Source of the DNA: Luscinia megarhynchos
Lineage: Eukaryota; Chordata; Aves; Passeriformes; Turdidae
DNA: 64,000 nt
Direction of reading: 5' to 3'
NCBI GenBank assembly: GCA_034336665.1
Contig: CM067572.1
Span: 241,786-305,785 of the forward strand
Position numbers and translations under genes: made by a program. The notes beneath the pieces were generated by a model that saw nothing but the letters and a program-made list of their open reading frames with translations, was not told where the DNA came from and searched no databases. Each line of letters starts with the position of its first letter. Positions within the stretch are counted from its first letter, which is position 1. Below are positions 12,401-23,300 of the stretch, piece by piece.

Positions 12401-14450
12401 GCTGGGGGGGCTCAGGGACCCCAGGAATGGGTGGCTGAGGCATTTGGCTTCACTGCAAAACAAAACAATAACAAAAATGACAACAACAAAGCAACAGCAC
12501 CCAAAGCCATGCTGTCATTGCAGTGATTCCAAAATCCACTACTCCTCTGGATAATAGAAAAGCTCCAAGCTCGCTCTAGGTACCACAACTGCAAATTTTG
12601 TATTTGCAGTGCTGAAACCCCCTCTTCTTTTTATCCACAGGTTTTTCGTTTAATAATTAATCATTTATGTGCCATGTTTGACTAGGTTTAGGGATTTAAG
12701 CTGCATGCCTCACTGGAGGGAACCTGTAATTGAGACACAAGTCTGAGCACCTGTGAAAGACTCCAAGCTTTGGGCACACGCCTCAGTGTAAGTTTTAAAA
12801 TGTGTGTTTTGCTGCTTTTAGGGCATCTACACAGGATGTCAGGGGAGGTTGATCTGTGGTCACTGTGTCTGGTCAGCAGCCCCACTGGATTCTACAGCTG
12901 AATAGAGGCTCTTAATTAAAAGTGCCAGGGTTGCCAGACCCTTGTGGTGCTCCCTGGACAATTCGGTCTCATGCATTTCAAGCATCTGCAGCAGGGGCAA
13001 GACTAAGTCTTTCGACATCCCTGCCCCACCCTGTGCCTCTCTAAGAAAGAGGATTTGTGCTCGGCAACAGCCCTCTGCCTCCTGCCCCATTTGTGGCAGT
13101 GACGGGGATGGGTCTGCGCTGCCCAGAGCCCACCCGAGCAGCCGCAGCTCCCCGGGGCTGCCCGGCTCGCCCCAGCAGGGACTGTGCTGCAAACACCCAG
13201 CCATCCCCTCTCCCCCTCTGCAGGGCGTCTGTGCGCCCTGCCCATCCCACCGAGCCACAGCTCCTCCTCTGGGAGGCAATCCCAGCCCAGAGCCTTTACT
13301 GCCTTCCAGGTGTCCTACAGAACACAGGCCCCTGAAGAGAAAATGCTAGTCCTAACTTGCAGAATTTAGGAGATAATTTTTATCCATATGGAATTATCTA
13401 TGGTGCAACTGAGAGAAAAATTCTCCAAATGACAATGCTGGGTATGTCACCTCCTTGCAATGCATTGCTGAAGAGTTCCCACACCACTTCACACCTACAG
13501 GACAATTCCACTGATCAAACTTCTCATGGAGAATCTGTTGGGGCTTGCCATGAAACAGGTAATTACTCTGGGAATCCTAGCAGTGTATTTTAATTATTGT
13601 GGCATTTTTCATTTAACCCGGTAGTTTGCATCACTTCCATCAATTTACTCTGACAAATGTCAGAGTATTCTTCCCCAAATATTCTGTTTTCCCAATTTTC
13701 TCAGGCTTCAAAACCAGAGCTCTGAAAATGGTTTGAATTTCAAACCCAGGTACACACTGAGATCACTTCCTCAGCATTAATGAAGGACGAGTTGTGCCTG
13801 TTCTTTTAATCCTGTTTATAATGGAAGTGCTCAATTATAAAACAATAACAATAATAATACAAAATGCAGGTCCTGCTAAACAACTATTATTTGTCTACCC
13901 CCAACACTTTTAGTTTTGCTTAGTAAGCTCTCCATTTCACTGATGATTCTATTTCAGTGAACAGAATTTAGGTTTATATCCACCACATCACTTTAGTGTC
14001 TGACAGCATGAGTGATTCAGCAGGTGCAGTCACAGACATCGATAGCAGCTGTACAGGTGGATGAGAAAAGCAAGAATTAGCTGCAGAAGTATTATTTTTT
14101 GATATATATTTTGCATTCAGGTTCCATGTGGAGACAGGGAATCCATTAATCCACTGTCCACTACAAACCCACATCTGTGCTTTGGTAGGAAAGTTAGAGC
14201 TAATCCAGACTAAGTTTTCTGAAGCATGTTTGTGCAAAAAAGGCCAGGGAACCAGTTTTGGCTGATTGCTGTCTCATGTCCTACATGATCTGTCAGAAAT
14301 TGCTCAGAACTCCAACAGGTACAAGTTTCCCCAGACCTTTATTTATGCAGCTCTGATCTCTGCTGGGTTCCTGCCTGGCAGTGAAGGGAAGGAAGGGCAC
14401 TGCAGCTCTGCAAGGGACACACACAGCCCTGCAGGTTCCCTGGAGCCTCA
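9406..14450. other. Five kilobases of unique non-coding DNA
   Basis: I find no exon chain, RNA gene or intact transposon in this stretch. Composition moves from GC-rich (9.4-11.7 kb and 13.0-13.3 kb) to AT-rich (11.8-12.2 and 13.4-14.3 kb). There is an A-run at about 11,711-11,723 and an A/C-rich stretch near 12,460-12,500. One short perfect inverted repeat at 13,646-13,667 is listed separately. The open frames lack family resemblance and overlap on opposite strands. Confidence 0.55.
13646..13667. promoter_or_regulatory. Perfect inverted repeat containing TGACAAATGTCA
   Basis: Ten-base arms TACTCTGACA and TGTCAGAGTA face each other across an AA spacer with no mismatch. The inner part has the layout of two TGACA half-sites, the half-site recognised by TALE homeodomain proteins (MEIS, PKNOX, TGIF). 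The palindrome is seen directly. Binding by such a protein is a guess, and chance occurrence in AT-rich DNA is possible. Confidence 0.35.
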
Positions 14451-16105
14451 GGACACACACCTGAGCACACCTGAGCACACCTGAACACACCTGAACACAC
14501 CTGAGCACACCTGAGCACACCTGAGCACACCTGAGCACGCCTGAACACACCTGAACACACCTGAGCACACCTGAACACACCTGAGCACACCTGAACATGC
14601 CTGAGCACGCCTGAGCACACCTGAACACACCTGAACACGCCTGAGCACACCTGAGCACACCTGAGCACACCTGAGCACGCCTGAACACACCTGAGCACGC
14701 CTGAACACACCTGAGCACACCTGAACACACCTGAGCACACCTGAGCACACCTGAACATGCCTGAGCACACCTGAACACACCTGAGCACGCCTGAGCACAC
14801 CTGAGCACACCTGAACACGCCTGAACACACCTGAGCACACCTGAGCACAGCTGAGCACACCTGAACACGCCTGAGCACACCTGAGCACACCTGAACACAC
14901 CTGAGCACGCCTGAACACACCTGAACACACCTGAACACACCTGAGCACACCTGAACACACCTGAGCACACCTGAACACGCCTGAGCACGCCTGAGCACAC
15001 CTGAACACACCTGAACACGCCTGAGCACACCTGAGCACACCTGAGCACACCTGAGCACGCCTGAACACACCTGAGCACGCACCTGAACACACCTGAGCAC
15101 ACCTGAGCACACCTGAACATGCCTGAGCACACCTGAACACACCTGAGCACGCCTGAGCACACCTGAGCACACCTGAACACGCCTGAACACACCTGAGCAC
15201 ACCTGAGCACAGCTGAGCACACCTGAACACGCCTGAGCACACCTGAGCACACCTGAACACACCTGAGCACGCCTGAACACACCTGAGCACACCTGAACAC
15301 GCCTGAGCACACCTGAGCACACCTGAACACACCTGAGCACACCTGAGCACGCCTGAGCACACCTGAACACGCCTGAACACACCTGAACACACCTGAGCAC
15401 ACCTGAGCACACCTGAACACACCTGAACACACCTGAGCACGCCTGAGCACGCCTGAACACGCCTGAACACACCTGAGCACACCTGAGCACACCTGAGCAC
15501 AGCTGAGCACACCTGAACACGCCTGAGCACACCTGAGCACACCTGAACACACCTGAGCACGCCTGAACACACCTGAGCACACCTGAACACGCCTGAGCAC
15601 ACCTGAGCACACCTGAGCACACCTGAACACACCTGAACACACCTGAGCACACCTGAGCACACCTGAAGACACCTGAGCACACCTGAGCACGCCTGAACAC
15701 ACCCGAGCACACCTGAACACACCTGAGCACACCTGAGCACACCTGGAGCACACCTGAGCACACCTGAACATGCCTGAGCACACCTGAACACACCTGAGCA
15801 CGCCTGAGCACACCTGAGCACACCTGAGCACACCTGAACATGCCTGAGCACACCTGAACAGACCTGAGCACACCTGAACACACCTGAACAGACCTGAACA
15901 CACCTGAACACACCTGAGCACGCCTGAGCACACCTGAACACGCCTGAACACGCCTGAGCACACCTGAGCACACCTGAGCACAGCTGAGCACACCTGAACA
16001 CACCTGAGCACGCCTGAGCACACCTGAGCACACCTGAGCACACCTGAGCACACCTGAACACACCTGAGCACACCTGAGCACGCCTGAGCACACCTGAGCA
16101 CGCCC
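14451..16105. repeat. 10-bp tandem array, CTGAGCACAC, ~165 copies
   Basis: Units of exactly 10 bp (CTGAGCACAC, CTGAACACAC, CTGAGCACGC, CTGAACACGC, and rarer CTGAACATGC and CTGAGCACAG) run for 1.65 kb. The register slips only a few times, by +2 near 15,080 and +1 near 15,745. Every unit followed by CTG after AC reads CACCTG. A 20-unit block beginning at 14,721 recurs unit for unit at 15,083, and part of it again near 15,473, so the array grew partly by duplication of long segments. The unit has no stop codon on the minus strand in any phase, which explains three overlapping minus-strand frames of about 600 codons; none is a gene. Confidence 0.97.
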
Positions 16106-18690
16106 GAGCCAGGGGGATGCTGGCTGAGCTTGCAGCACAGACACTGCTCCCAGCAGCCTGGGCTCCCTGGGAAGTCTGGTTAACAGCCCAGCCAAACATT
16201 CGTATTCTGCGGTTCGATGGCTTCAGTGCCTACGCTGTAGCTCTCTCTCATCTGAAAACTGACCACCTTTCCTCTCCACACTTCCTCTTACTCTTCCACC
16301 CCAAGCATTACATAATTCCTTAGGAACTCAGCCCTGAGAATGGATCTGTATCTACAGATCACATTGTGCCACACAGTACTTACTTAAAGTATCTGACAAG
16401 CTCTCTGAAGTTTGTGTATGTTCCCTTTTTTGCTTAGACAACACATTAAAAACAAATGCCCTGCCATAATTCATGCTTTTAATACTGAGGGGCAATTGAT
16501 AAAGCTGGTGAAAAGTCTGAAGAATGGTTAATACACAAAGCCAAGTGATTACTTACTCTTCAAAAAAGAGATGTTAAAGAAAGTGAGCAACCTAGATTTT
16601 AGGAAATCCAGCAATGAACTATCAAAATGTCCATTAAAATAAAACCATGCCAAACAGAAAGATTTCCAACACACCAAGTCCATGTGGACTTTCTCCAATA
16701 TTGATACCACACTTTACTCCATAGGAGTTTGAAATACATGAGAGAATTTGCTGCTGAACACCACATGAGCTATCTGAAACAGTTCACATTTCTCCCTTTA
16801 CTAGGTTAAATGAAACCTGATCTGGATTCCACTTGATCATAAGACTGGAATGCTGAAAATGCCGTAATCTATTTATACATCAAATTGAAGAAACATTGCA
16901 TGTCTTTAAATTTCACTGCATTCCAGTGTATTAGCTAAATAGCAGCAGTTTACAAACTGAGAAAGAAAAGACAGACCCACCTGATTTATTTATCCTAAAG
17001 CCAGGATTGGTTCTCTTTAAAGCTGTGACCCACCCCAGGTCTGCTCTGTGCCGTCCCTAAAAGCCTTGCTCTTGCAGCAGTAATTCATCCCTGGTGCCCA
17101 AACATGCTGACTTCCAAATCCACAGTCCCTCTGCAGCATCCAGAACACGTTACAGTCCCAAACCAGACTTGCAGCTCAGATTTTGTCCATACTTCTCCTT
17201 TCTGTGCCTCTAAACCCCAAGTGGTTCACAATGCAGAGACAGCGAGGCTGAGAACGGCTGGGCAGGTCAGGGCAGCCACGTCCTCGGGTGGGGAGCCACT
17301 GAGGCTTGCACCCCCCGAGGGTGCTGCAGTGACTCACCCCCAGAGCAGCAGCCCCCAGCTCCACAGAGCTGGCACCTCCCCAGCTCCCTGCAGAGCCCCC
17401 GGGTGTGCACAGCGCTGTCTGACGCATTATTCTCATTATTCTGCTCCTGCCAGCCCCGGGTGCAGCACAGAAACAGCAAAGGTGCCACCACGGAGGGGAG
17501 CACACGGAGCCAAAGGCCTGCTGATCTGCACAGAGGCACATCCTGGGCTTTAACTCCTCTCGGTGGAGTAAAACAGCTGCCACTGACACGGGATGGGGTT
17601 TGCCATTGACTCCAAAGGGGTCAGGACCAGGCTAAGAGCTGATGGTATTTCATAACATTTATTCACTTCTACTTGCACTTTCAGTGTGCTTCAATGTGTG
17701 AAACTGTGGCCATTTTTCTCACTTGTCATTCTCATGATTTTTTGTAATTACTTGCTGTATTTAGTGCCTATTATTTCCCATGCAGAACACTACAAACACT
17801 ACAAAGACAAAAAGAGCAATTTTTTTTAGAGTCAGGGGAGAGGAAAATTCTGTGCTCTTTGTCATATGAAACTTTAAGAAGAGCCTGAAGCTAAACACAG
17901 CAGCTACTATTCATGGCTCTCTGGGTAGCTAGTGGCCTTTATAAATGCAAAAATCCCACTTAGACATTCAAATAACTAATTTGCCATTTTCTGTGCCCTT
18001 CTTCCCTCCAGCAGTCTGTAACCTGGTATTTGTCTTCCAGGCCTTGTGTCATAGAGCTTGAAATTCAAAAGAACTTGAAATTCAAATTACAATTGCATCT
18101 CAGTTGGGTTTGAGACCAGTTGGGGTAATTTAGAGGAGTTTTAAATGTAAAGAGTAAATGTCTTACTGTCTAGAACCACGAGTTTCATAGAAAGGGAAAT
18201 ACATAGTTTACAGCAATAGAATTTCTGATACGACTGTTTATTTTAAAATTTATAATGTTAATGCAGGATTTGATACAAGAGTTATCAGAAACAGAGCGAA
18301 CTCTTAGAATACGCAGTTTTTAGTAACTCCTAAATTTCCCTTCCAATTTGAAAAGCCCCTAGGGATAAATAAACTGCTTATCACTCGTTCATTACTGTGC
18401 CAGTGTGTTACCATTGCTAAGACAGTATCACATGGCCTGACTGAAATTTAGGGCTCAGCACTCAACACAGAAAGAACGGTGAGTAGAGCCCTCGGCAGTC
18501 CTCTGTATCGGCAGATAAGGCAGATGGCAGAGAAAAACAATGAAGATCAAAGAATGAAAAATAACTTGTACAAGGCTGTACTGCAGATCAATACCAACCG
18601 AGGGGTGAGACTGAAGCTAAAAAACCGATCTCCTGAACTTTTCCTACTGACTTCCCCCGGACAGTCCCGATCTGGCCCCCGGCACTCGGG
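16106..18690. other. AT-rich unique DNA upstream of TSC22D2
   Basis: Single-copy non-coding sequence, AT-rich except for a GC-richer patch at 17,230-17,560. There is no exon or RNA gene that I can support. The stretch 18,420-18,690 forms the left shoulder of the TSC22D2 CpG island. Confidence 0.5.
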
Positions 18691-18838
18691 GAGATGCCCT
18701 TTGTCAGACCCACGGCCGGGCCGGGGGAGGGCAGGGGGTGTTATAAATGGAGGAATTTCCCCACGGAAAGGGCGCCGGGGGCCGGGACTGGCGGGGAGGG
18801 CTGGACGCCATCCCGGCGGGCAGCGATCGGCGGGACGG

Positions 18839-18870
18839 GGCACCGGGCACCGGGCACCGGGCACCGGGCT
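18839..18870. repeat. Short heptamer repeat (CACCGGG)4
   Basis: Four copies of a 7-bp GC-rich word lie directly before the larger GCGGGCACACT array. Confidence 0.85.
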
Positions 18871-18884
18871 GGGGCGAGGCGGGC

Positions 18885-19306
18885 AGGGCACACTGCGGGC
18901 AGGGGCACATTGAGGGCAGGGGGAACACTGCGGGCACACACTGCGGGCACACACTGCGGGCAGGGGGAACATTGCGGGCACACACTGCGGGAACACACTG
19001 CGGGCAGGGGGCACATTGAGGGCAGGGGGAACACTGCGGGCACACACTGCGGGCAGGGGGGAACATTGCGGGCACACACTGCGGGCAGGGGGAACATTGC
19101 GGGCATGGGGAACACTGCGGCCACAGGGAACACACTGCAGGCTCGGGGCACATGCGGGCACACCGGGGGCATGGGGCACACTGCGGGCACGGGGCACACC
19201 GCGGGCACACCGCGGGCACACCGCGGGCACACTGCGGGCACGGGGCACACTGCGGGCACGGGGCACACTGCGGGCACGGGGCACACCGCGGGCACACTGC
19301 GGGCTC
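18885..19306. repeat. CpG-rich minisatellite with CACTGCGGGCA core
   Basis: Dozens of copies of GCGGGCACACT, GGGCAGGGGGAACATT and GGGCACGGGGCACACT modules alternate in units of about 12-26 bp. Each unit keeps one or two CpGs. The array sits 0.4-0.8 kb upstream of the probable TSC22D2 start site, inside the CpG island. Open frames on both strands are repeat artefacts. Confidence 0.93.
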
Positions 19307-19331
19307 CAGCGGAGCCGCGCTCGGTGCTCGG

Positions 19332-19468
19332 TTCTCCCCGTTCCCCTCTCCCCTCTCTCCGTCTCTCCCCGTTCCCCTCTCCCCTCTCTCCTCTCTCCCC
19401 GTTCCCCTCTCCCCTCTCTCCTCTCTCCCCGTTCCCCTCTCCCCTCTCCCCGCTCCCCGCTCCCCGCG
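19332..19468. repeat. Polypyrimidine tract, ~30-bp units
   Basis: An almost pure C/T strand made of about three and a half copies of a unit with CTCCCCGTTCCCCTCTCC, followed by CTCCCCG words. Long purine/pyrimidine strand bias of this kind can adopt triplex (H-DNA) or i-motif structures. That behaviour is known for such sequences and not shown here. Confidence 0.9.
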
Positions 19469-19713
19469 CTGTCCCATCCGCCGCCTGCGCTGCCCGGCCC
19501 CGCCCGAGGGGGGCGCTCTCTGGCGTCCGCCCGCGCTCCGCCGGCGCCGCGCACTCGCCTCCGGGCCGGGGCCGCGCGCGGCCGGGCGCGACCAACCCCC
19601 GGGGGGGGAGGGGGGAACGCGGCGCGCGCCGCCATAGCCCAACTGTCCCCCGCAGGCCGCGCTCCCCCGCCACCCCCGCGCCGCGCTGCGCCGCGCCGCT
19701 GTGCGCCGGGCCG

Positions 19714-19721
19714 TGACGTCA
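19714..19721 (+). promoter_or_regulatory. Full palindromic CRE (TGACGTCA)
   Basis: A perfect 8-bp cAMP-response element stands in the TSC22D2 CpG island, about 600 bp before the start codon and just upstream of the likely transcription start. CREB/ATF proteins bind this sequence, and it often regulates when close to a start site. Use in this gene is inferred from position only. Confidence 0.55.
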
Positions 19722-19955
19722 CCCGCCGGGGGCGTGGCCGCGTCGCTCCCAGGGTGCAGCGCACAAGTTGAGCCCCATCTTGGGCGAGCGGAGCCGCGGC
19801 CCTAGCGCGCTCCGGGAGCTGCGGGGCCGGCGCAGCGCAGCGGGGCCGCCCGCCCGCGGCCGCTGAGCGCCGCCGCCCGGCCGCCGCGCCGCCGGCACCC
19901 CGCCCGCGGCGGGGCATTGCCCGTGGGGCCGGCCCGCGGGCCGGTTGCGAGCAGG

Positions 19956-19982
19956 ATGCGCCTGGCGCTGGTCTCCAGGTAG
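19956..19982 (+). CDS. Upstream ORF 1 in the TSC22D2 leader (8 codons)
   Basis: ATG at 19,956 opens a reading frame of eight codons ending at TAG (MRLALVSR). It would lie in the 5' leader if transcription starts before 19,950. A purine (G) is at -3. Nothing in the peptide is recognisable; its probable effect, if translated, is on TSC22D2 initiation. Confidence 0.35.
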   Translation: MRLALVSR

Positions 19983-20215
19983 AGCGCGGAGACAGCGGGG
20001 GGGGACACGGGGCCGCCCGGGCCTCGCCCGGCCAGCGCGGGGCCCCTCGCGCGGGGCGGGCCGCGGGCCCGCTGCTGCGGGCCGCAGGGAGCCGCGGGGC
20101 GCTCGCAGCGGCGGCAGCGAGGAGGAGGAGGCCCGGCCGCGGGAAGAGGGCTGCGGAGAGGGAGGAAGAGGAGGAGCCCCGCCGCCCCCCGCCCGCCGCA
20201 GGAAGCCGCCGCAGG

Positions 20216-20254
20216 ATGTACGGTAGCGCCGGGGGCCCGGCCGGCTCGCCGTGA
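20216..20254 (+). CDS. Upstream ORF 2 in the TSC22D2 leader (12 codons)
   Basis: ATG at 20,216 begins a 12-codon frame ending in TGA, 64 bases before the TSC22D2 start codon. It does not overlap the main ORF, so reinitiation downstream is possible. Translation is inferred, not shown. Confidence 0.35.
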   Translation: MYGSAGGPAGSP

Positions 20255-20318
20255 CAGCCCGGCCCAGCAGCCCGCTCGCCTGGCCGCGGCCGGCCGAAGC
20301 CCTTCCTGCGGAGGAAAC

Positions 20319-23300
20319 ATGTCCAAGATGCCGGCCAAGAAGAAGAGCTGCTTCCAGATCACCAGCGTGACCACGGCGCAGGTGGCCAGCAGCATCACCG
20401 AGGACACCGAGAGCCTGGATGACCCGGATGAGTCCCGCACCGAGGACGTGTCTTCTGAAATCTTTGATGTTTCCCGAGCCACCGACTACGGCCCCGAGGA
20501 CGTCTGTGAGCGGAGCTCCTCCGAAGAGACTCTCAACAACGTGGGCGAGGCCGAAACTCCCAGCAGCGTCTCTCCCAATCTCGTTCTGGACGGGCAGCTG
20601 GCTGTGGCTGCCGCTGGGGCGGCTGCAGGCCCCAACGGGGGGGCCGTGCCCAAAAGTTCGGCTGTGCCGCTGCCAGCTGTTGCCCCCGGCACTGCTGTGG
20701 GGGGAGGCAGCAGTGCTCAGGCTGCCGTGCCCTCCGCAGGCGCCGCTGCCCCCGGGGCCGTGTCTCAGACGGCGGCTGCCGCGTGCAGCTCACGCTTCAG
20801 GGTGATCAAGCTGGACCACGGTACCGGGGAGCCCTACAGGCGAGGCCGATGGACGTGTATGGAGTACTATGACCGGGACTCGGACGGTGGTGCTGTCCTG
20901 GGCAGGACTGGAGATTGCATTAGGCACAGCAGCACCTTCGAACAGGCTGCTCAAGAGAGGGACAGTGGCCTCGGTGCCACGGGAGGTTCTGTTGTGATCT
21001 CGGCCGTGCCAGCCTCAGCCCATGGCCCCGATTCTATAGCTGACAGCTCCCTGGCTGCTGTGTCACAGCTGCTTCAGACAGAGAAAATGAACCAGTCCTC
21101 TCTACAGCAACCTAGTTTTGTCATTGGGCAACAGCAGCAGCCGCAGCAGCCCGTGGGTGGGGCCGTGCCTCAGAGTGCTGCTCAGCCTGTGTTTGCTGGG
21201 GCTTCGGGAGCAAGTCAGCAAATGATAGTGCCGCAGCAGCCACAGGTAAATCCACAGGGTGTTTCGCAGGCCGGACCCAACGGGAAAGGCATGGCGCCTC
21301 CAAATGTGACAGTAGGGCAGTCAGGCATTCCTGTGGCCCAGCAGCAGGTGCAGCAGGCAAGCATACCAGTGACTCAGCCTCAACAATTTGCTTATTCTCA
21401 GTCCCAGATTCCACCAGTGCATCTACTGCCGACGCAGCCTCCTGGGCAGGCTGAATACATGCAGCACATGACAATTATGCAGTCTCAAGGAGCTATTCAG
21501 CAGGCTGCTACAAGCTCTGCTCCGAGTACTGTGGCCTCCAGCCTCGCCGTGGGGCAGGTGGGGGGCCAGAGCGCGTCCCCCGCGGGAGCGGCGGCGCAGC
21601 CCGGCGAAGCGGCCGCAGCGGGAGCGGGGCTGCTGCAGGGTGCCCAGGCCCCAGCCAGCCAGCCTGGCATCCCTCAGCCGGCCGGCGTGGTGCAGCCAGG
21701 CCTTGGGCACTCGGGGGTTGTGCAGCAGAAATCTGTGACTCAGCACCCGATGGGGGGAAGCAGTCAAGTGCCGGCCATGCCTGGTGCTCCCCATGCCGTG
21801 CTCCCTGGAGTTCAGAGCGTGCCTGCGGCCGTGCCTGGTACAAGTGTGCCTAGTGTGTCCACCACCGCTTCTGTTACCATGCCAAACGTCCCTGTGACGC
21901 TGGTGCAGTCCCAGCTGACGAGCCACCCCTCTGCCAGCAGAAGCCCCGGCGCGGTCCCGTCGCAGCACGTCGCCCACTCGATGATGCAAGGTGCGCCCAG
22001 CGCACCCGCCAGTCTGCCTCAGGCCAGCCTCGGACAGTTTCAGACCCAGGCCCAGTCCTTAGCCGGCCAGATCGATGATACTAGAAGAAAATCGGAACCC
22101 CTACCTCAGCCGCCACTTTCTCTTATAGCTGAAAATAAACCTCTTGTGAAGCCTCCCATTCCAGACACTCTAGCAAATCCTCTTCAGTTACCTGCAAGTA
22201 CTCCAATGAACAGTCTTGCTAGCTCTGTTTTTGGCATATCCATTCCTGTTGATGGTGATGAAGACAGGTATGAATTATTTTATAATGACATAAAAAAGAA
22301 CTGTATTTTTAGGGGGAAAAAGTCAACTTTCAAGTTATTGCCAAGTTTTTTTTGTAAATTCATGTTTTCAGAAGGTCATGCTGAGGTTCACCTGGACTGT
22401 TTTTATTTTAAGGGCACAACCATAGCAAAGTATTTAGGCCAGCGGTGAATTGTACTTGTTTTTTGCAGGGTGTGAGTGCGATTACTTTTGTCACAAAATG
22501 GGGTACAAAGTATCCTGAAAACCGCTTAATGCACAAACAGTAGGACCTCTTCAAAATCGAAGACTGAAAGCTGTCTTTCTGTAGTCAGTGGCTCAGGATG
22601 TGGGAAGGGCCGTTCTCTCCTTTTTCCTGAGTGCATTGTAAAACACTTCAGTGACTGGGTTAAAACGATACTGTATTGCACTGTTAAATCTGTGTGTTGC
22701 TATCTCAGGGCTTTTAACCCAGATTCTTGATTTTTATCTTGCTGTGGAGTTAACACTTTATAGTGTCAGTTAGTAAGGAAAGTACTTGGACTTGGATGTG
22801 TGCAAATCTGTGTGCAGAGAATGGTCCTTTGTATTGAGGAAACAGACACCACTTGGGCTAAGATGTGGACACGGTGGAAGTCCTACCTTACAGAGAGTTT
22901 TTTTTTCATTGGGAAGTAATTTGGAGCTGTGAGTTGTAGCAGAGGGGTGTGGTGTGAGCAGACTCCTGAGACGGAGTGGGTGTGTGGCTGCTGTTCCATA
23001 GTCACAGGCTGCTCTGCAGGCCAAAACCCTCTGCTCTGAGGAAGGGAGAATCAAGCAGGGGTTGAGCACTGAACTGAAGTCCAGCATTTGCTGTCAGGAT
23101 TGCTGCAGTTTGGAGGAAGGGAATACACGTGTGGTACTTGTTTTTAGAAATAGGCATTAGGCCATTTTGAGCAGGTCTTGTGGCGAATTTCTCTGTAAGT
23201 CTTTCCCCACCTTGGGACAGCACAGGCATTAAGGTAGTTTATTCAGGTTGCTGTGAGCATGTTTTAGTGAAGCAGCTGTGTCTGTGGGGTTGGGGTGCAG

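Larger units (their letters stand above)
18690..20340 (+). promoter_or_regulatory. TSC22D2: CpG island and promoter region of TSC22D2
   Basis: GC and CpG content rise sharply at about 18,690 and stay high into the first coding exon. The left half holds CpG-containing tandem repeats and a pyrimidine tract. The right half (19,480-20,318) is non-repetitive, with a consensus CRE and a CCATCTTGG (YY1-like) element at about 19,779-19,787. No TATA box is visible, and the start of transcription probably lies between about 19,700 and 19,950. Minus-strand frames here are shadows of GC-rich DNA. Confidence 0.8.

Noticed and set aside
14293..16199. Three overlapping minus-strand frames of about 600 codons with repeated CSGVLRCAQV-type sequence
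   Set aside because: All three phases are open because the 10-bp unit contains no stop; the apparent protein repeats follow the DNA repeat and there is no splice or family support.
18547..19917. 456-codon minus-strand frame across the TSC22D2 CpG island
   Set aside because: GC-rich repeat DNA lacks stops; Arg/Pro/Ala/Cys composition and no homology. Overlapping frames in other phases are equally long.
22268..22448. Extension of TSC22D2 exon 1 by 60 codons past the donor
   Set aside because: The sequence after AAGACAG|GTATGA is intronic in composition, and the phase joins perfectly to the cassette and TSC-box exons. A retained-intron form cannot be excluded, but no poly(A) signal is close.
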